DNA of 64,000 nt from Chitinophaga parva (GCF_003071345.1 NZ_QCYK01000001.1:1488001-1552000), one strand, 5' to 3'; shown: positions 51,571 to 60,436, counted from the first letter of the stretch. The notes: generated by a model not told the origin, from the letters alone. Made by a program: numbers and translations.

Positions 51571-53148
51571 ATGGAAAGAAGAGCATTCCTCCGAAATACA
51601 GCCGCCGCCACCGTGCTGCCGGCATTCATCAATGGCTTTTCCATCAAGGCTTTTGGAGAATCACCTCTGCTGCAGGCGATGGAGCGTGCGGCAGACAATG
51701 ATCATGTGCTGGTGATGATACAGTTGGTAGGTGGTAATGATGGATTGAACATGGTAATACCGCTGGACCAATATGCCGGCTATGTGCAGGCCCGCGCCAA
51801 TATTGCCATCCCGCAGGGCAGCGTACTGAAACTGAATAACAATGTGAAGGCCGGTTTGCACCCTTCCATGACGGGCATGCAGCAGTTGTACAATGAAGAA
51901 AAAGTATGCATTGTACAAAGTGTGGGCTATCCTTCACCTAACTTTTCCCACTTCCGCGCCACCGATATCTGGACCTCCGGCTCTGATGCCGATACCATTG
52001 AGTACACTGGCTGGGGTGGTCGCTACCTCGACTATAAGTACCCTAACTACCCGGTGGGCTATCCTTCTGATGATATGCCTGATCCGCTGGCCATCCAGAT
52101 CGGCTCTATCGTATCGCCGGCGTTCCAGGGGGCTAATACCAATAACGGTATTGCCATTTCCAGCGCCACTGATTTTTACAACCTGGTAGCCGGTGTGCAG
52201 GACCCGGTGCCTAATACCTACGCGGGAAAAGAACTGAGTTACATCCGCCTCATTGCCAACCAGGCCGACCACTTCTCTACCGTGATCAAAAAGGCTGCGC
52301 TGGCAGCGCCCACACAGGGCGACTACCCGGATAATTACCTGGCGGCCCAGCTGAAGATCGTGGCCCGCCTCATTGCCGGTGGTCTTAAAACCCGCATGTA
52401 CATGGTGAGCATGGGCGGCTTTGACACCCACGCCAGCCAGGTAGATGGCGATACCACTAAGGGCCAGCACGCAGGATTGCTGGGCGATATTTCCAGCTCC
52501 GTAAAAGCATTCATGGACGATCTGAAAAAGATAGGCGCCTCCCGCCGCGTGGCAGGTATGACCTTCTCAGAATTTGGCCGCCGCATAAAATCAAATGGCA
52601 GTATGGGTACGGACCATGGCGCTGCCGCGCCCATGATCATCTTTGGTGATTATGTAAACCAGGGCGTACTGGGTAATACACCACCCATGCCCACCCAGGT
52701 ATCTGTGGCGGATAATGTGCCCATGCAGTACGACTTCCGCTCTGTGTATGCCTCCATCCTGGAGCAATGGTTCTGTGTGCCCAGCACCGATTTGAAAAAG
52801 CTGCTGTTCAACGACTACCAAAGCCTGCCCCTGATGAGCGGCATTGCCTGTGGTACCGTAACCGGTATTGACGATGTAAATGCGGCCGGTGAGCACATGA
52901 TCACCAATTACCCCAACCCGTTCACCGACAAGACCACGATCACTTACAAGACCCGCGGAGGCTTTACCATGGTGCAGATCTTTGATACCATGGGCCGCCT
53001 GGTAGGCACGCCCCAGCAGGGCAGCCAGCCCGCAGGCCAGTATACCCTGAGCTTTGACGCATCGCGCCTGGCAAATGGGATCTACTATGCCCGCCTGCAG
53101 AACAATGCCACCCAGGACGTTCGGCCAATGCTGAAAGTGAAGGGTTAA
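51571..53148 (+). CDS. DUF1501 protein with type IX sorting domain
   Basis: This is a 525-residue protein. It begins MERRAFLRNTAAATVLPAF, a twin-arginine (Tat) signal-like N-terminus. The DUF1501 domain (about 40-430; VMIQLVGGNDGLNMVIPLDQ, GMTFSEFGRRIKSNGSMGTDHG) resembles sulfatase/alkaline phosphatase folds. A C-terminal type A type IX sorting domain is visible (NYPNPFTDKTTITYKTRG, LANGIYYARL...). It should be carried across the outer membrane by the type IX secretion system. It forms an operon with the DUF1800 gene. Confidence 0.9.
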   Translation: MERRAFLRNTAAATVLPAFINGFSIKAFGESPLLQAMERAADNDHVLVMIQLVGGNDGLNMVIPLDQYAGYVQARANIAIPQGSVLKLNNNVKAGLHPSMTGMQQLYNEEKVCIVQSVGYPSPNFSHFRATDIWTSGSDADTIEYTGWGGRYLDYKYPNYPVGYPSDDMPDPLAIQIGSIVSPAFQGANTNNGIAISSATDFYNLVAGVQDPVPNTYAGKELSYIRLIANQADHFSTVIKKAALAAPTQGDYPDNYLAAQLKIVARLIAGGLKTRMYMVSMGGFDTHASQVDGDTTKGQHAGLLGDISSSVKAFMDDLKKIGASRRVAGMTFSEFGRRIKSNGSMGTDHGAAAPMIIFGDYVNQGVLGNTPPMPTQVSVADNVPMQYDFRSVYASILEQWFCVPSTDLKKLLFNDYQSLPLMSGIACGTVTGIDDVNAAGEHMITNYPNPFTDKTTITYKTRGGFTMVQIFDTMGRLVGTPQQGSQPAGQYTLSFDASRLANGIYYARLQNNATQDVRPMLKVKG

Positions 53149-53176
53149 CACCATATTTTGACTGTACTTATTGCTT

Positions 53177-53210
53177 AAAAAGGAGCGGTCCGTTCAGGCC
53201 GCTCCTTTTT
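53177..53210 (+). terminator. Terminator of the DUF1800/DUF1501 operon
   Basis: AAAAAGGAGCGG pairs with CCGCTCCTTTTT around a 10-nt loop, a complete Rho-independent signal 28 bp after the stop. Confidence 0.9.
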
Positions 53211-53255
53211 CCGTTTATAAGAAAAATGCAATAATGTTGCAATTGTAATTTACCT

Positions 53256-53594
53256 TTGACCCAGGTGAAAACAAGCAAATGGCATAAAATACTGGCCTTT
53301 TGGCTGCTGGGCGTATTCTTCCTGAATGCTACGCCACGCGAGTTCATTCACCTGTTTGCCAATCATGAGGACACCCAGGACCAGCTCCATGCAGATGGCC
53401 TCACCTTCAGTAAAGTGCACCAGCACTGCGGGTTCCTGAACATTGGTGTGCCGCCTTACGAAGCGGCCCGTTTTGAATACCTGCCGCTCACTGTCAGCAT
53501 AGACTGGCATTACCTTTCTGCCCCGCTACAACCCTGCGCGGCAGCCGTTACCTCCTTTAGTGACCTGCGTGGCCCGCCCACCCGCTCCGTCTGA
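53256..53594 (+). CDS. His-rich small membrane/exported protein next to a TonB receptor
   Basis: This is a 112-residue protein with one N-terminal hydrophobic segment (about 11-25, KILAFWLLGVFFLNA). It contains His in HLFANHEDTQDQLHADGLTF and KVHQHCGFLNIGVPP. There is no ATG start; TTG at 53256 or GTG at 53265 are possible. Similar His-containing small proteins in Bacteroidota precede TonB receptors linked to metal handling; this is my recollection of context, not a proven family. It ends 99 bp before the receptor start and is likely in the same transcript. Confidence 0.6.
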   Translation: MTQVKTSKWHKILAFWLLGVFFLNATPREFIHLFANHEDTQDQLHADGLTFSKVHQHCGFLNIGVPPYEAARFEYLPLTVSIDWHYLSAPLQPCAAAVTSFSDLRGPPTRSV

Positions 53595-53693
53595 TCCACA
53601 CAGTACCTTTTATTGCCTGCTGCTTCCACGATGGGATTAAGATCCCGGCCGTGGCGTACGCGTTTTCATGACATTTTTATTTTAACTGAGCTT

Positions 53694-56099
53694 ATGTTTT
53701 TACGACGTATAATCGTAACCGTTATATTGTGTGTATACGCCGGCACTGCCTTTGCGGCAGATGACCAAAACTCCCTGTCTGGCACCGTAACCGACGGGAA
53801 CACGCACCAGCCCCTGATTGGCGCATCTGTTTACTTCCCGGACCTGCACAGCGGGGCGGCCGCAGATGCCAGCGGGCATTACATCATTAACCACCTGCCG
53901 GCAGGTACCTACACCGTGGAAGTACATTCCATCGGCTATGCGGCCTTTACTACCAGCATACGCATCAAAGGCGCCACGGTGCATGATTTTGAGCTGAAGG
54001 AGACCCTCATTGAAAAAAATGAAGTAGTGGTAACCGGGGTGAATATGGCCACGTCTACCCGGAAAAGCCCGGTGCCCATCAGCGTGGTGCGCAAGGATTA
54101 CCTGGATGAAAATGTATCTACCAATATTGTAGATGCCATTGCCAAACTGCCCGGCGTAAGCCAGCTCACCACCGGGCCGGCCATTTCCAAACCTTACATC
54201 CGTGGCCTGGGTTATAACCGGGTAGTGGTGGTAGCAGACGAAGTACGCCAGGAAGGCCAGCAATGGGGGGATGAACACGGCATTGAAGTGGACGATTATA
54301 ATGTGAGCCGCCTGGAAGTGCTGAAAGGCCCTGCATCGCTGCTGTACGGCTCTGATGCACTGGCCGGCGTGGTCAATATCATAGCGCCCCCGCCCGTGCC
54401 GGTGGGTACTATTAAAGGCAACGTGGAGGCCAATTACCAGACAAACAGTGGCCTGGTGGGCTACCATGCAAACATTGCGGGCAATAGTAACGGCTTTAGC
54501 TGGAGCGCTTACGGCACCCAGAAATATTCACACGACTATAAGAACAAATACGACGGGCCGGTGTTCGATTCGCGCTTTAACAATACGAACTATGGCGCCA
54601 GCATTGGCCTCAATAAGAACTGGGGCTACAGCCGCCTTATTTTCTCTTCTTTTAACCAGCAGCTTGGCCTGGTGGAAGGGGCGCGCGACAGCCTGGGCCA
54701 CTTCACCAAACAGGTAGACGTGGATGGTGTAGCGGAAGACCAGACAGTAACAGCCAGGGATGGCCGTGATTACAGCATGACCCTGCCCCGCCAGAAAATA
54801 GGCCACCAGAAGTTGGTATGGGATAATAACCTGTACCTGAAGAACGGCGGACGCCTCGGGCTTACCCTGGGTTATCAGCTGAACCAGCGCCGTGAATACG
54901 GGGATGTACTAAACCCGGACCAGCCGGGCCTTTCCCTGCACCTGCGCACGCTCAACTACGCGCTGAAATATTTCCTGCCGGAAGCCAAAGGCTGGCAAAC
55001 TTCCGTGGGTGTGAACGGCATGCAGCAGCGCAATGAAAATAAAGGCATAGAATTCCTGATCCCGGATTATGACCTGTTTGATATCGGTGGTTTCGTGGTT
55101 ACCCGCAAGACCTTTGATAAACTGACAGTGAGTGGTGGTGCACGTTTTGACTCCCGTTCCATTGATTCAAAATCACTGGTGGATAATGGCGATCCCAAGT
55201 TCAGTGCCTTTCATAAACAGTTTTCCAACGTGTCTGCCAGCATGGGCCTCAGCTACGAAGCATCCGATATGTGGACGCTGAAACTCAACGCCGCCCGTGG
55301 CTTCCGTGCACCCAACATTGCCGAGCTGTCTGCCAACGGTGTGCATGAAGGCACCATCAAATACGAATATGGCAACACCTCCCTGAAGCCGGAAGTGAGC
55401 ACCCAGGGCGACTTTGGAGCCGAGTTCAACTCCACCCATGTATCCGTAACGGGAAGCGTGTTCTTCAACCACATCAATAATTTCATCTACTCCCGCAAGC
55501 TGGCCAGTGTGAACGGCGGTGACTCCATTCCTGCTGAAGGCAATGAAGAAGGTTATGCTGCCTTCAAATACCAGCAAACCAGCGCTAACCTGTATGGCGG
55601 TGAACTGCTGGTTGATGTGCACCCGCACCCTATTGACTGGCTGCACTTTGAAAACACCCTGTCACTGGTGAAAGGGGTGGCGTCTAACGCTACCGACTCT
55701 ACGAAATATCTGCCCAATATTCCCGCCGCGCATTGGCTGTCAGAGTTGAAGGGGAAATTCAAACAAAGTGGCAAAAGGGTGCAAAACCTTTATGCAGGGG
55801 TGCAGATGGATATGAACTTTGCGCAAAACGATATCTTCAGTGCTTATGAAACGGAAACGGCCACGCCGGCTTACACCCTGCTGAATGCCACGGTGGGCGC
55901 TGATTTCATGAACCGTGATAAGAAGAAAGTATTGTTCTCCCTGCACCTTGGTGCTAACAACCTGACGGATATAGCCTACCAGAACCACCTGAGCCGCCTC
56001 AAATATGCGGACGTGAACCCCGTGACCGGAAGGGTAGGGGTGTTTAACATGGGCCGCAATTTCAGTGTGAAGCTGGTAGTGCCAATTGATTTTAAATAG
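53694..56099 (+). CDS. TonB-dependent outer-membrane receptor (ZnuD-like or metal group)
   Basis: This is an 801-residue TonB-dependent receptor, with signal peptide MFLRRIIVTVILCVYAGTAF. A carboxypeptidase-D-like domain (about 27-110; GTVTDGNTHQPLIGASVYFP) is followed by plug motifs (PYIRGLGYNRVVVVADEVRQ, LEVLKGPASLLYGSDALAGV) and the barrel to FSVKLVVPIDFK. The EGQQWGDEHGIEVDDYNVSR stretch resembles plug sequences of zinc/metal receptors, but the ligand is not certain. ATG at 53694 is preferred over the frame start at 53613 because it gives the signal peptide. Confidence 0.9.
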   Translation: MFLRRIIVTVILCVYAGTAFAADDQNSLSGTVTDGNTHQPLIGASVYFPDLHSGAAADASGHYIINHLPAGTYTVEVHSIGYAAFTTSIRIKGATVHDFELKETLIEKNEVVVTGVNMATSTRKSPVPISVVRKDYLDENVSTNIVDAIAKLPGVSQLTTGPAISKPYIRGLGYNRVVVVADEVRQEGQQWGDEHGIEVDDYNVSRLEVLKGPASLLYGSDALAGVVNIIAPPPVPVGTIKGNVEANYQTNSGLVGYHANIAGNSNGFSWSAYGTQKYSHDYKNKYDGPVFDSRFNNTNYGASIGLNKNWGYSRLIFSSFNQQLGLVEGARDSLGHFTKQVDVDGVAEDQTVTARDGRDYSMTLPRQKIGHQKLVWDNNLYLKNGGRLGLTLGYQLNQRREYGDVLNPDQPGLSLHLRTLNYALKYFLPEAKGWQTSVGVNGMQQRNENKGIEFLIPDYDLFDIGGFVVTRKTFDKLTVSGGARFDSRSIDSKSLVDNGDPKFSAFHKQFSNVSASMGLSYEASDMWTLKLNAARGFRAPNIAELSANGVHEGTIKYEYGNTSLKPEVSTQGDFGAEFNSTHVSVTGSVFFNHINNFIYSRKLASVNGGDSIPAEGNEEGYAAFKYQQTSANLYGGELLVDVHPHPIDWLHFENTLSLVKGVASNATDSTKYLPNIPAAHWLSELKGKFKQSGKRVQNLYAGVQMDMNFAQNDIFSAYETETATPAYTLLNATVGADFMNRDKKKVLFSLHLGANNLTDIAYQNHLSRLKYADVNPVTGRVGVFNMGRNFSVKLVVPIDFK

Positions 56100-56443
56100 G
56101 GTACAAGGTGCGGCGCCCGGCTGGTATTAATGGGCTTCTATATTCATGAGGATACCCAATTATTTGGGCGCCAATGAGGCTGTAGGCCCGGGTTGCAGGG
56201 ACATACTGGTTTATCCTTTATTTGACCGGTGATCCTGGCCCTGGTGAAATATTAATGTTTTTTGTAGCTTCGCATCATAAAATCGTAATATATCTGCCAA
56301 TTCTCATGACGTACATCATAGAAACCATGGTAGTTCCAATATTTTCCATAAAATTTTTTGTCTGACCGTAAAGGTTCAGATTTTGGTTGAAAAAGAAAAA
56401 GGGGCTGTGTTTACAGCCCCTAAGTTTTTTATGGTAAGTATTG
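56100..56443. other. Gap between TonB receptor and DUF983 genes
   Basis: This 344-bp AT-rich region holds the terminator of the minus-strand DUF983 gene at its right end. Nothing else was recognised. Confidence 0.5.
56390..56420 (-). terminator. Terminator of the DUF983 gene
   Basis: On the minus strand GGGGCTGT, AAAC, ACAGCCCC is followed by a T-rich run (TTTTTCTTTTT). A perfect 8-bp stem. Confidence 0.8.
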
Positions 56444-56866
56444 TTATTTGCTTTCCAGGTGTGCTACCAGTTCTTCATCATAATACACAAAGAAGTAAAG
56501 GTACAGGGTGCGCGAGAGGCGCATTATCCAGGGCTGGCAAATGGCCAGCAATATGGCATTTACAATGAGCCAGTAGAAGATGCTGTTATCGCGCCAGGTA
56601 ATGCCGATGAGTACAGCGTAAGCAACCAGGGTAGCCACGGAAAAGGCTACGGACAGGGCATAACTTACATACCCGGTGCCAAACCAGAAGCCGGTTTCCA
56701 GTTCAAATTTCTGATCACATACGGGGCAGCGCTCATACATATCAAAAATCCTGGAGAGGCGCCAGTGAAAGAAGATGTTGTTGCGGAACATGTGCCCGCG
56801 GCGGCAACGGGGGCACTTGAGCTGCAGGATACTCAGGAAAAAATTCGGACGTTTGGGAGTGGCCAT
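56444..56866 (-). CDS. DUF983 zinc-ribbon membrane protein
   Basis: This is a 140-residue protein with two CxxC motifs (Cys18/21 in LKCPRCRRGHMF, Cys47/50 in RCPVCDQKF) and two TM helices (about 65-88 and 95-115). This is the DUF983 layout: a short zinc ribbon at the membrane. The function is unknown. It is 49 bp downstream of the ABC exporter gene on the same strand and may be co-transcribed. Confidence 0.87.
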   Translation of the reverse strand: MATPKRPNFFLSILQLKCPRCRRGHMFRNNIFFHWRLSRIFDMYERCPVCDQKFELETGFWFGTGYVSYALSVAFSVATLVAYAVLIGITWRDNSIFYWLIVNAILLAICQPWIMRLSRTLYLYFFVYYDEELVAHLESK

Positions 56867-56914
56867 GTTGTGATGCTGTGGTGAAATGCAAAGTTAGCAG
56901 AAAAAACAGGTTTA

Positions 56915-58753
56915 TTATCCCTTGGCCGGTTCCGGCTCTGCTTTGCGCTCCCCGATCTGCTGGCGCCACATGGCATAATACAGCCCTTTTTCAGCCAGCA
57001 GGCTGTGGTGGGTGCCGGTTTCAATGATGCGGCCTTTTTCCAGCACGTAGATACGGTCTGCATGCAGGATAGTGGACAGGCGGTGCGCGATCATCACCGT
57101 AATGAGCTGGCCACCGGCAATGATCTCTTTCACGGTATCGGTAATGGCCTCTTCCGTGAGGGAGTCCAGGGCGGAGGTCGCCTCGTCAAATACCAGGAGG
57201 CGCGGATTGCGCAACAAGGCCCGGGCGATGGAAAGACGTTGTTTTTCCCCGCCGGAGATCTTCATGCCCCCTTCACCGATCACCGTGTCCAGTCCTTTTT
57301 CACTACGTGCCAGCAGGTTCTGGCAGGCGGCCTGGTGCAGGGCTTCCATAATCTCTGCATCGGTAGCGCGCGGGTTCACGTACAGCAGGTTTTCGCGGAT
57401 GCTGCCGGAGAACAACTGCGTGTCCTGCGTTACAAAGCCGATCTGGTGACGCAGCTCTTCCATATCAATTTTCGTACTGTCAGTACCGTTGTACAGGATA
57501 TGACCTTCCTGCGGGTTGTAAAGGCCTACCAGCAGTTTTACCAGGGACGTTTTGCCGGAGCCGGAAGGGCCTACAAAGGCAATGGTCTCGCCGGTTTTGA
57601 TGTCAAACGTGATATCGTCCAGGGCCTTGGTCTTGGCGGTGAGGTGCTGGAACTGCACATGGCGGAACTGCAGGTGCTCCAGGTTATTGATGCGCACCGG
57701 ATGTTCGGGCATTTTTTCCACCGGCATGTTCAGCAGTTGCTGGAAATTGAGCAGGGACACCTGTGCCTCGCGGTAGGACAGGATGATATTGCCCAGTTCC
57801 TGCAGGGGGCCGAAAATGAAGAAAGAGTACAATTGCACGGTCACCAGTTGGCCTACATTCATTTTGTCCCAGAAGATCAGGTACATCATGAAGAACAGGA
57901 GGCCCTGGCGGAGGGCGTTTACGAAGGTGCCTTGAACAAAGCTGATGGAGCGAACGCTGCGTACTTTTTTGAGTTCCAGCAGCAGGATCTTGATGGTGGT
58001 GGAATTGAGGCGCCGTATTTCCTGGGTGGTGAGGCCCAGGCTCTTTACCAGTTCAATATTGCGTAAAGACTCCGTGGTGGCGCCGGCCAGCATGGTGGTC
58101 TCTTTCACGATGGTCTTCTGGATCACCTTGATCTTGCGGCTCAGCCAGTTAGTGAGCAGGCCCAGGATAAGGCAGCCACCAAAGAAGCATACCGTGAGCA
58201 AAGGAGAGATTGCCGCCGTGTAAAAGGTAACAAAGATGATCCCGATCACGGAAGTAAAGAGCACATTGAAAAAGTTGGTAATGAACTTTTCCGAATCGGT
58301 ACGTACTTTTTGCAATACGGCCAGGGTTTCACCGGAGCGCTGGTCTTCAAAGTTCTGGTAAGGCAGGCGCAGGGAGTGTTTGATACCGTCCGTATACACC
58401 TGGGCGCCAAAGCGCTGGATGATCACGTTCACGAAATAATCCTGGAAAGCCTTGGCAATACGGGACACCATGGCCACGCCCACGGCCGCCAGCAGCAGCC
58501 ACATAACGCCGGTGAGGTAGTTGCCCAGCGGGCGCTCTGCGCCTTCCACCACCACCTGGTTCTTGTCCACCTTGGAAAACAGGTGCCAGAAATCGAAAGG
58601 GACGGCATGGTGGGGATGGTTACCAAATTTATCGATCAGGTTACCAAAGATCAGCGGGTCCAGGAGGGAAAAGATCTGGTTGATGGATGCCAGCAGCATG
58701 GCCAGGACGATCAACCACTTGTAGTTTTTGAGATAGTGTATGAATAATTTCAT
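56915..58753 (-). CDS. MsbA-like ABC exporter (fused permease-ATPase)
   Basis: This is a 612-residue half-transporter. Six TM helices occupy the first about 330 residues, and an ATPase domain follows: Walker A GPSGSGKTSLVKLL, signature ISGGEKQRLSIARALL, Walker B LLVFDEATSALD and an H-loop in MIAHRLSTIL. Homologues export lipids or lipopeptides such as the lipid-A core. It probably dimerises. The DUF983 gene follows on the same strand; the Panacea gene is divergent. Confidence 0.9.
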   Translation of the reverse strand: MKLFIHYLKNYKWLIVLAMLLASINQIFSLLDPLIFGNLIDKFGNHPHHAVPFDFWHLFSKVDKNQVVVEGAERPLGNYLTGVMWLLLAAVGVAMVSRIAKAFQDYFVNVIIQRFGAQVYTDGIKHSLRLPYQNFEDQRSGETLAVLQKVRTDSEKFITNFFNVLFTSVIGIIFVTFYTAAISPLLTVCFFGGCLILGLLTNWLSRKIKVIQKTIVKETTMLAGATTESLRNIELVKSLGLTTQEIRRLNSTTIKILLLELKKVRSVRSISFVQGTFVNALRQGLLFFMMYLIFWDKMNVGQLVTVQLYSFFIFGPLQELGNIILSYREAQVSLLNFQQLLNMPVEKMPEHPVRINNLEHLQFRHVQFQHLTAKTKALDDITFDIKTGETIAFVGPSGSGKTSLVKLLVGLYNPQEGHILYNGTDSTKIDMEELRHQIGFVTQDTQLFSGSIRENLLYVNPRATDAEIMEALHQAACQNLLARSEKGLDTVIGEGGMKISGGEKQRLSIARALLRNPRLLVFDEATSALDSLTEEAITDTVKEIIAGGQLITVMIAHRLSTILHADRIYVLEKGRIIETGTHHSLLAEKGLYYAMWRQQIGERKAEPEPAKG

Positions 58754-58849
58754 GCGGGTTTATAATTACAGGTACGCAAAGATACGGCAATACGCTGCAC
58801 CCTGCGGTGCCGGTGCACTATCTATTGAGAAAGCAAAGATAGAAAGGAA

Positions 58850-58880
58850 TTGGAAATTGCTAAGGAAATTAGTATCTTCG
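58850..58880 (+). promoter_or_regulatory. Promoter of the Panacea gene
   Basis: TTG at 58850-58852, 20 bp, then TATCTTCG (TAnnTTTG with one change) at 58873-58880. The start codon at 58920 is about 33 nt after the predicted transcription start. Confidence 0.5.
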
Positions 58881-58902
58881 GGGTAATTTATTCCGTAATT
58901 TC
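58853..58902. promoter_or_regulatory. Candidate autoregulatory dyad centred on the Panacea -7 element
   Basis: Two 20-bp arms (58853-58872 and 58883-58902) match as reverse complements at 14 of 20 positions. Each carries two AATT-cored half-sites 12 bp apart, and the 10-bp centre is the -7 hexamer itself. This fits a repressor that covers the promoter. Confidence 0.5.
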
Positions 58903-58919
58903 AAGTATAAATACCAGCC

Positions 58920-59408
58920 ATGTATCCAGCTTCACTCATTGCATATGCATTTGTACAGCGAGGGATCGCAGAGCGTAACTATATCAGCCAGCTAAAATTA
59001 CAGAAGATGGTGTACTTCGCCCAGGGGTACCATCTTTCCCAGTTTGGCCGGCCGCTGATCATCGAAGACATCGAGGCCTGGAAATTTGGCCCGGTGGTGC
59101 CGGATATTTACATCCAGTACAGCATCTTCGGCAGGAGCCCCATAGTAGAGACCGATATCCTGGCCTATGACCAGGAGCTCCGCAGTAAGCTCAAAACCTT
59201 AGACAGCCAGGCCTGGCAGGCCATCAATTACACCTGGGAAGCAACCCGGGACGTATCTGCGCGCCGCCTTTCCGAATGGACGCACGAGCCGGACGGCCCC
59301 TGGCAGAAATATTATTACGCCAAAGATGACGGTGAAGGCAACCGGAAAGTCATTGATAATAAAGACATACAGGATTTTTTCCGGAAGTTTTTAGCGAAAA
59401 CGAATTAG
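58920..59408 (+). CDS. Panacea (DUF4065/SocA-like) domain protein
   Basis: This is a 162-residue protein, full length for the family. The signature region LQKMVYFAQGYHLSQFGRPL then IEAWKFGPVVPDIYIQYSIF (residues 26-70) is the Panacea core. C-terminal residues (SEWTHEPDGPW) are also typical. Caulobacter SocA and the PanA antitoxins share this domain; they neutralise diverse toxins encoded next door. The next gene (68 bp later) encodes a two-TM membrane protein. Together they suggest a toxin-antitoxin pair, with this protein as antitoxin; phage-related or Clp-adaptor-like roles are alternatives. Confidence 0.9.
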   Translation: MYPASLIAYAFVQRGIAERNYISQLKLQKMVYFAQGYHLSQFGRPLIIEDIEAWKFGPVVPDIYIQYSIFGRSPIVETDILAYDQELRSKLKTLDSQAWQAINYTWEATRDVSARRLSEWTHEPDGPWQKYYYAKDDGEGNRKVIDNKDIQDFFRKFLAKTN

Positions 59409-59475
59409 TGCTGCAAGCCCCTTCCCCGTTTTACCATATCCATCCCGTTTTAAAAACCTTTTAGCCAATAGCATA

Positions 59476-59973
59476 ATGGAGGCGCCGAAAACCCAACCCC
59501 CTCAGGAAATAGAAGAGCTGCTGAACGCAAAACAGGCCGGCCGCGAGATCACCAGCAATGCCGGCGATCCGCACCTGGACGAAGAAGATTTTGTAGCCGG
59601 CCAGGCGGAAGTGCTGCGCAAAGCCGCCGAAAAGCAGTCCAACACAAACGTGTTCGGGCAGGAGGAGGCCTTTACCCTGGACCAGATCAGCACGGGTATA
59701 CGCCTGGAATACCTGCGCACCCTGCGCCAGAACAACGGGCAGCGCAAGATCTATGCAAGGCTCATCTTTGTATTTACCTGCCTCTGGGCGGCGGTGATCT
59801 TCGTGATGCTGTTCCTCGCCGGGTTTAAAAGACTGGAGTTGTCAGACACCGTACTGGTGGCGCTGATCACCACCACCACCATCAATTTCTTTGGCTTCTT
59901 TTTATTGGTGGTGAAATACCTGTTTAATACCGGGAGCCTGCCATCAACGCCTGATGGGCCTCCACAGCCGTAA
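59476..59973 (+). CDS. Two-helix membrane protein, candidate partner of the Panacea protein
   Basis: This is a 165-residue protein. The acidic N-terminal about 90 residues (QEIEELLNAKQAGREITSNA ...) are soluble; two TM helices follow at about 94-116 (LIFVFTCLWAAVIFVMLFLAG) and 125-149 (TVLVALITTTTINFFGFFLL). The block LSDTVLVALITTTTINFFGF resembles short membrane proteins I associate with defence or toxin loci in many bacteria, but no family is certain. A short Pro-rich tail ends it. The position after the Panacea gene makes it the candidate toxin or effector; this is inference. Confidence 0.75.
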   Translation: MEAPKTQPPQEIEELLNAKQAGREITSNAGDPHLDEEDFVAGQAEVLRKAAEKQSNTNVFGQEEAFTLDQISTGIRLEYLRTLRQNNGQRKIYARLIFVFTCLWAAVIFVMLFLAGFKRLELSDTVLVALITTTTINFFGFFLLVVKYLFNTGSLPSTPDGPPQP

Positions 59974-60049
59974 GGGGCGCCGTTATGGGGTGTAAGTGTG
60001 GCTTTTGTGAAGCCGGCAGTTACAATTGATGTTAAAGTAGCATTATAAG

Positions 60050-60085
60050 GCAAAGGGGCCGTCTTTTTGGAGACGGCCCCTTTGC
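60050..60085. terminator. Perfect 15-bp hairpin after the Panacea pair
   Basis: GCAAAGGGGCCGTCT pairs perfectly with AGACGGCCCCTTTGC around a 6-nt loop. It lacks a T-run but lies between convergent genes and is likely to end both transcripts. Confidence 0.75.
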
Positions 60086-60134
60086 ATATCCTTGAGGATT
60101 GAGGTTGATGTTGTGATTTCCCTGGTAACACACT

Positions 60135-60374
60135 TTACTGCGGTAACTTTCCTTCTTCCTGCAGCTTCAGAATGGCTTCCCTGGCCTGCAACAGGTGCTC
60201 ATAAAAGCCGCCCATTTCAACACCCTTGCTCTTCAGTACATTCAAATGCCCCTTCACAAAAAGCTGCACATCCGAGATCAGGATGGCTTTATGTAAACGC
60301 AACTGCTTGGGCAGTTTCACGGAGTTGAAAAATGCTTCCAGTTCCTCTATGGTCGGTGTGGCCTCGGTGCTCAT
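60135..60374 (-). CDS. Short helical protein, possibly DUF6965-like
   Basis: This is a 79-residue cytoplasmic protein (start MSTEATPTIEELEAFFNSVK). ELEAFFNSVKLPKQLRLHKA then ILISDVQLFVKGHLNVLKSK and a closing helix LLQAREAILKLQEEGKLPQ recall a small Bacteroidota family I know as DUF6965, but only weakly. The frame extends to 60398 but the later ATG has better context. Function unknown. It lies 39 bp downstream of no gene on its strand except comM (stop 60437). Confidence 0.6.
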   Translation of the reverse strand: MSTEATPTIEELEAFFNSVKLPKQLRLHKAILISDVQLFVKGHLNVLKSKGVEMGGFYEHLLQAREAILKLQEEGKLPQ

Positions 60375-60436
60375 AAATGATAATTTTAGCAGGGGCAAAA
60401 ATAAAGAATAAAAACGAACAGGCCTCCCCGGGGCGC

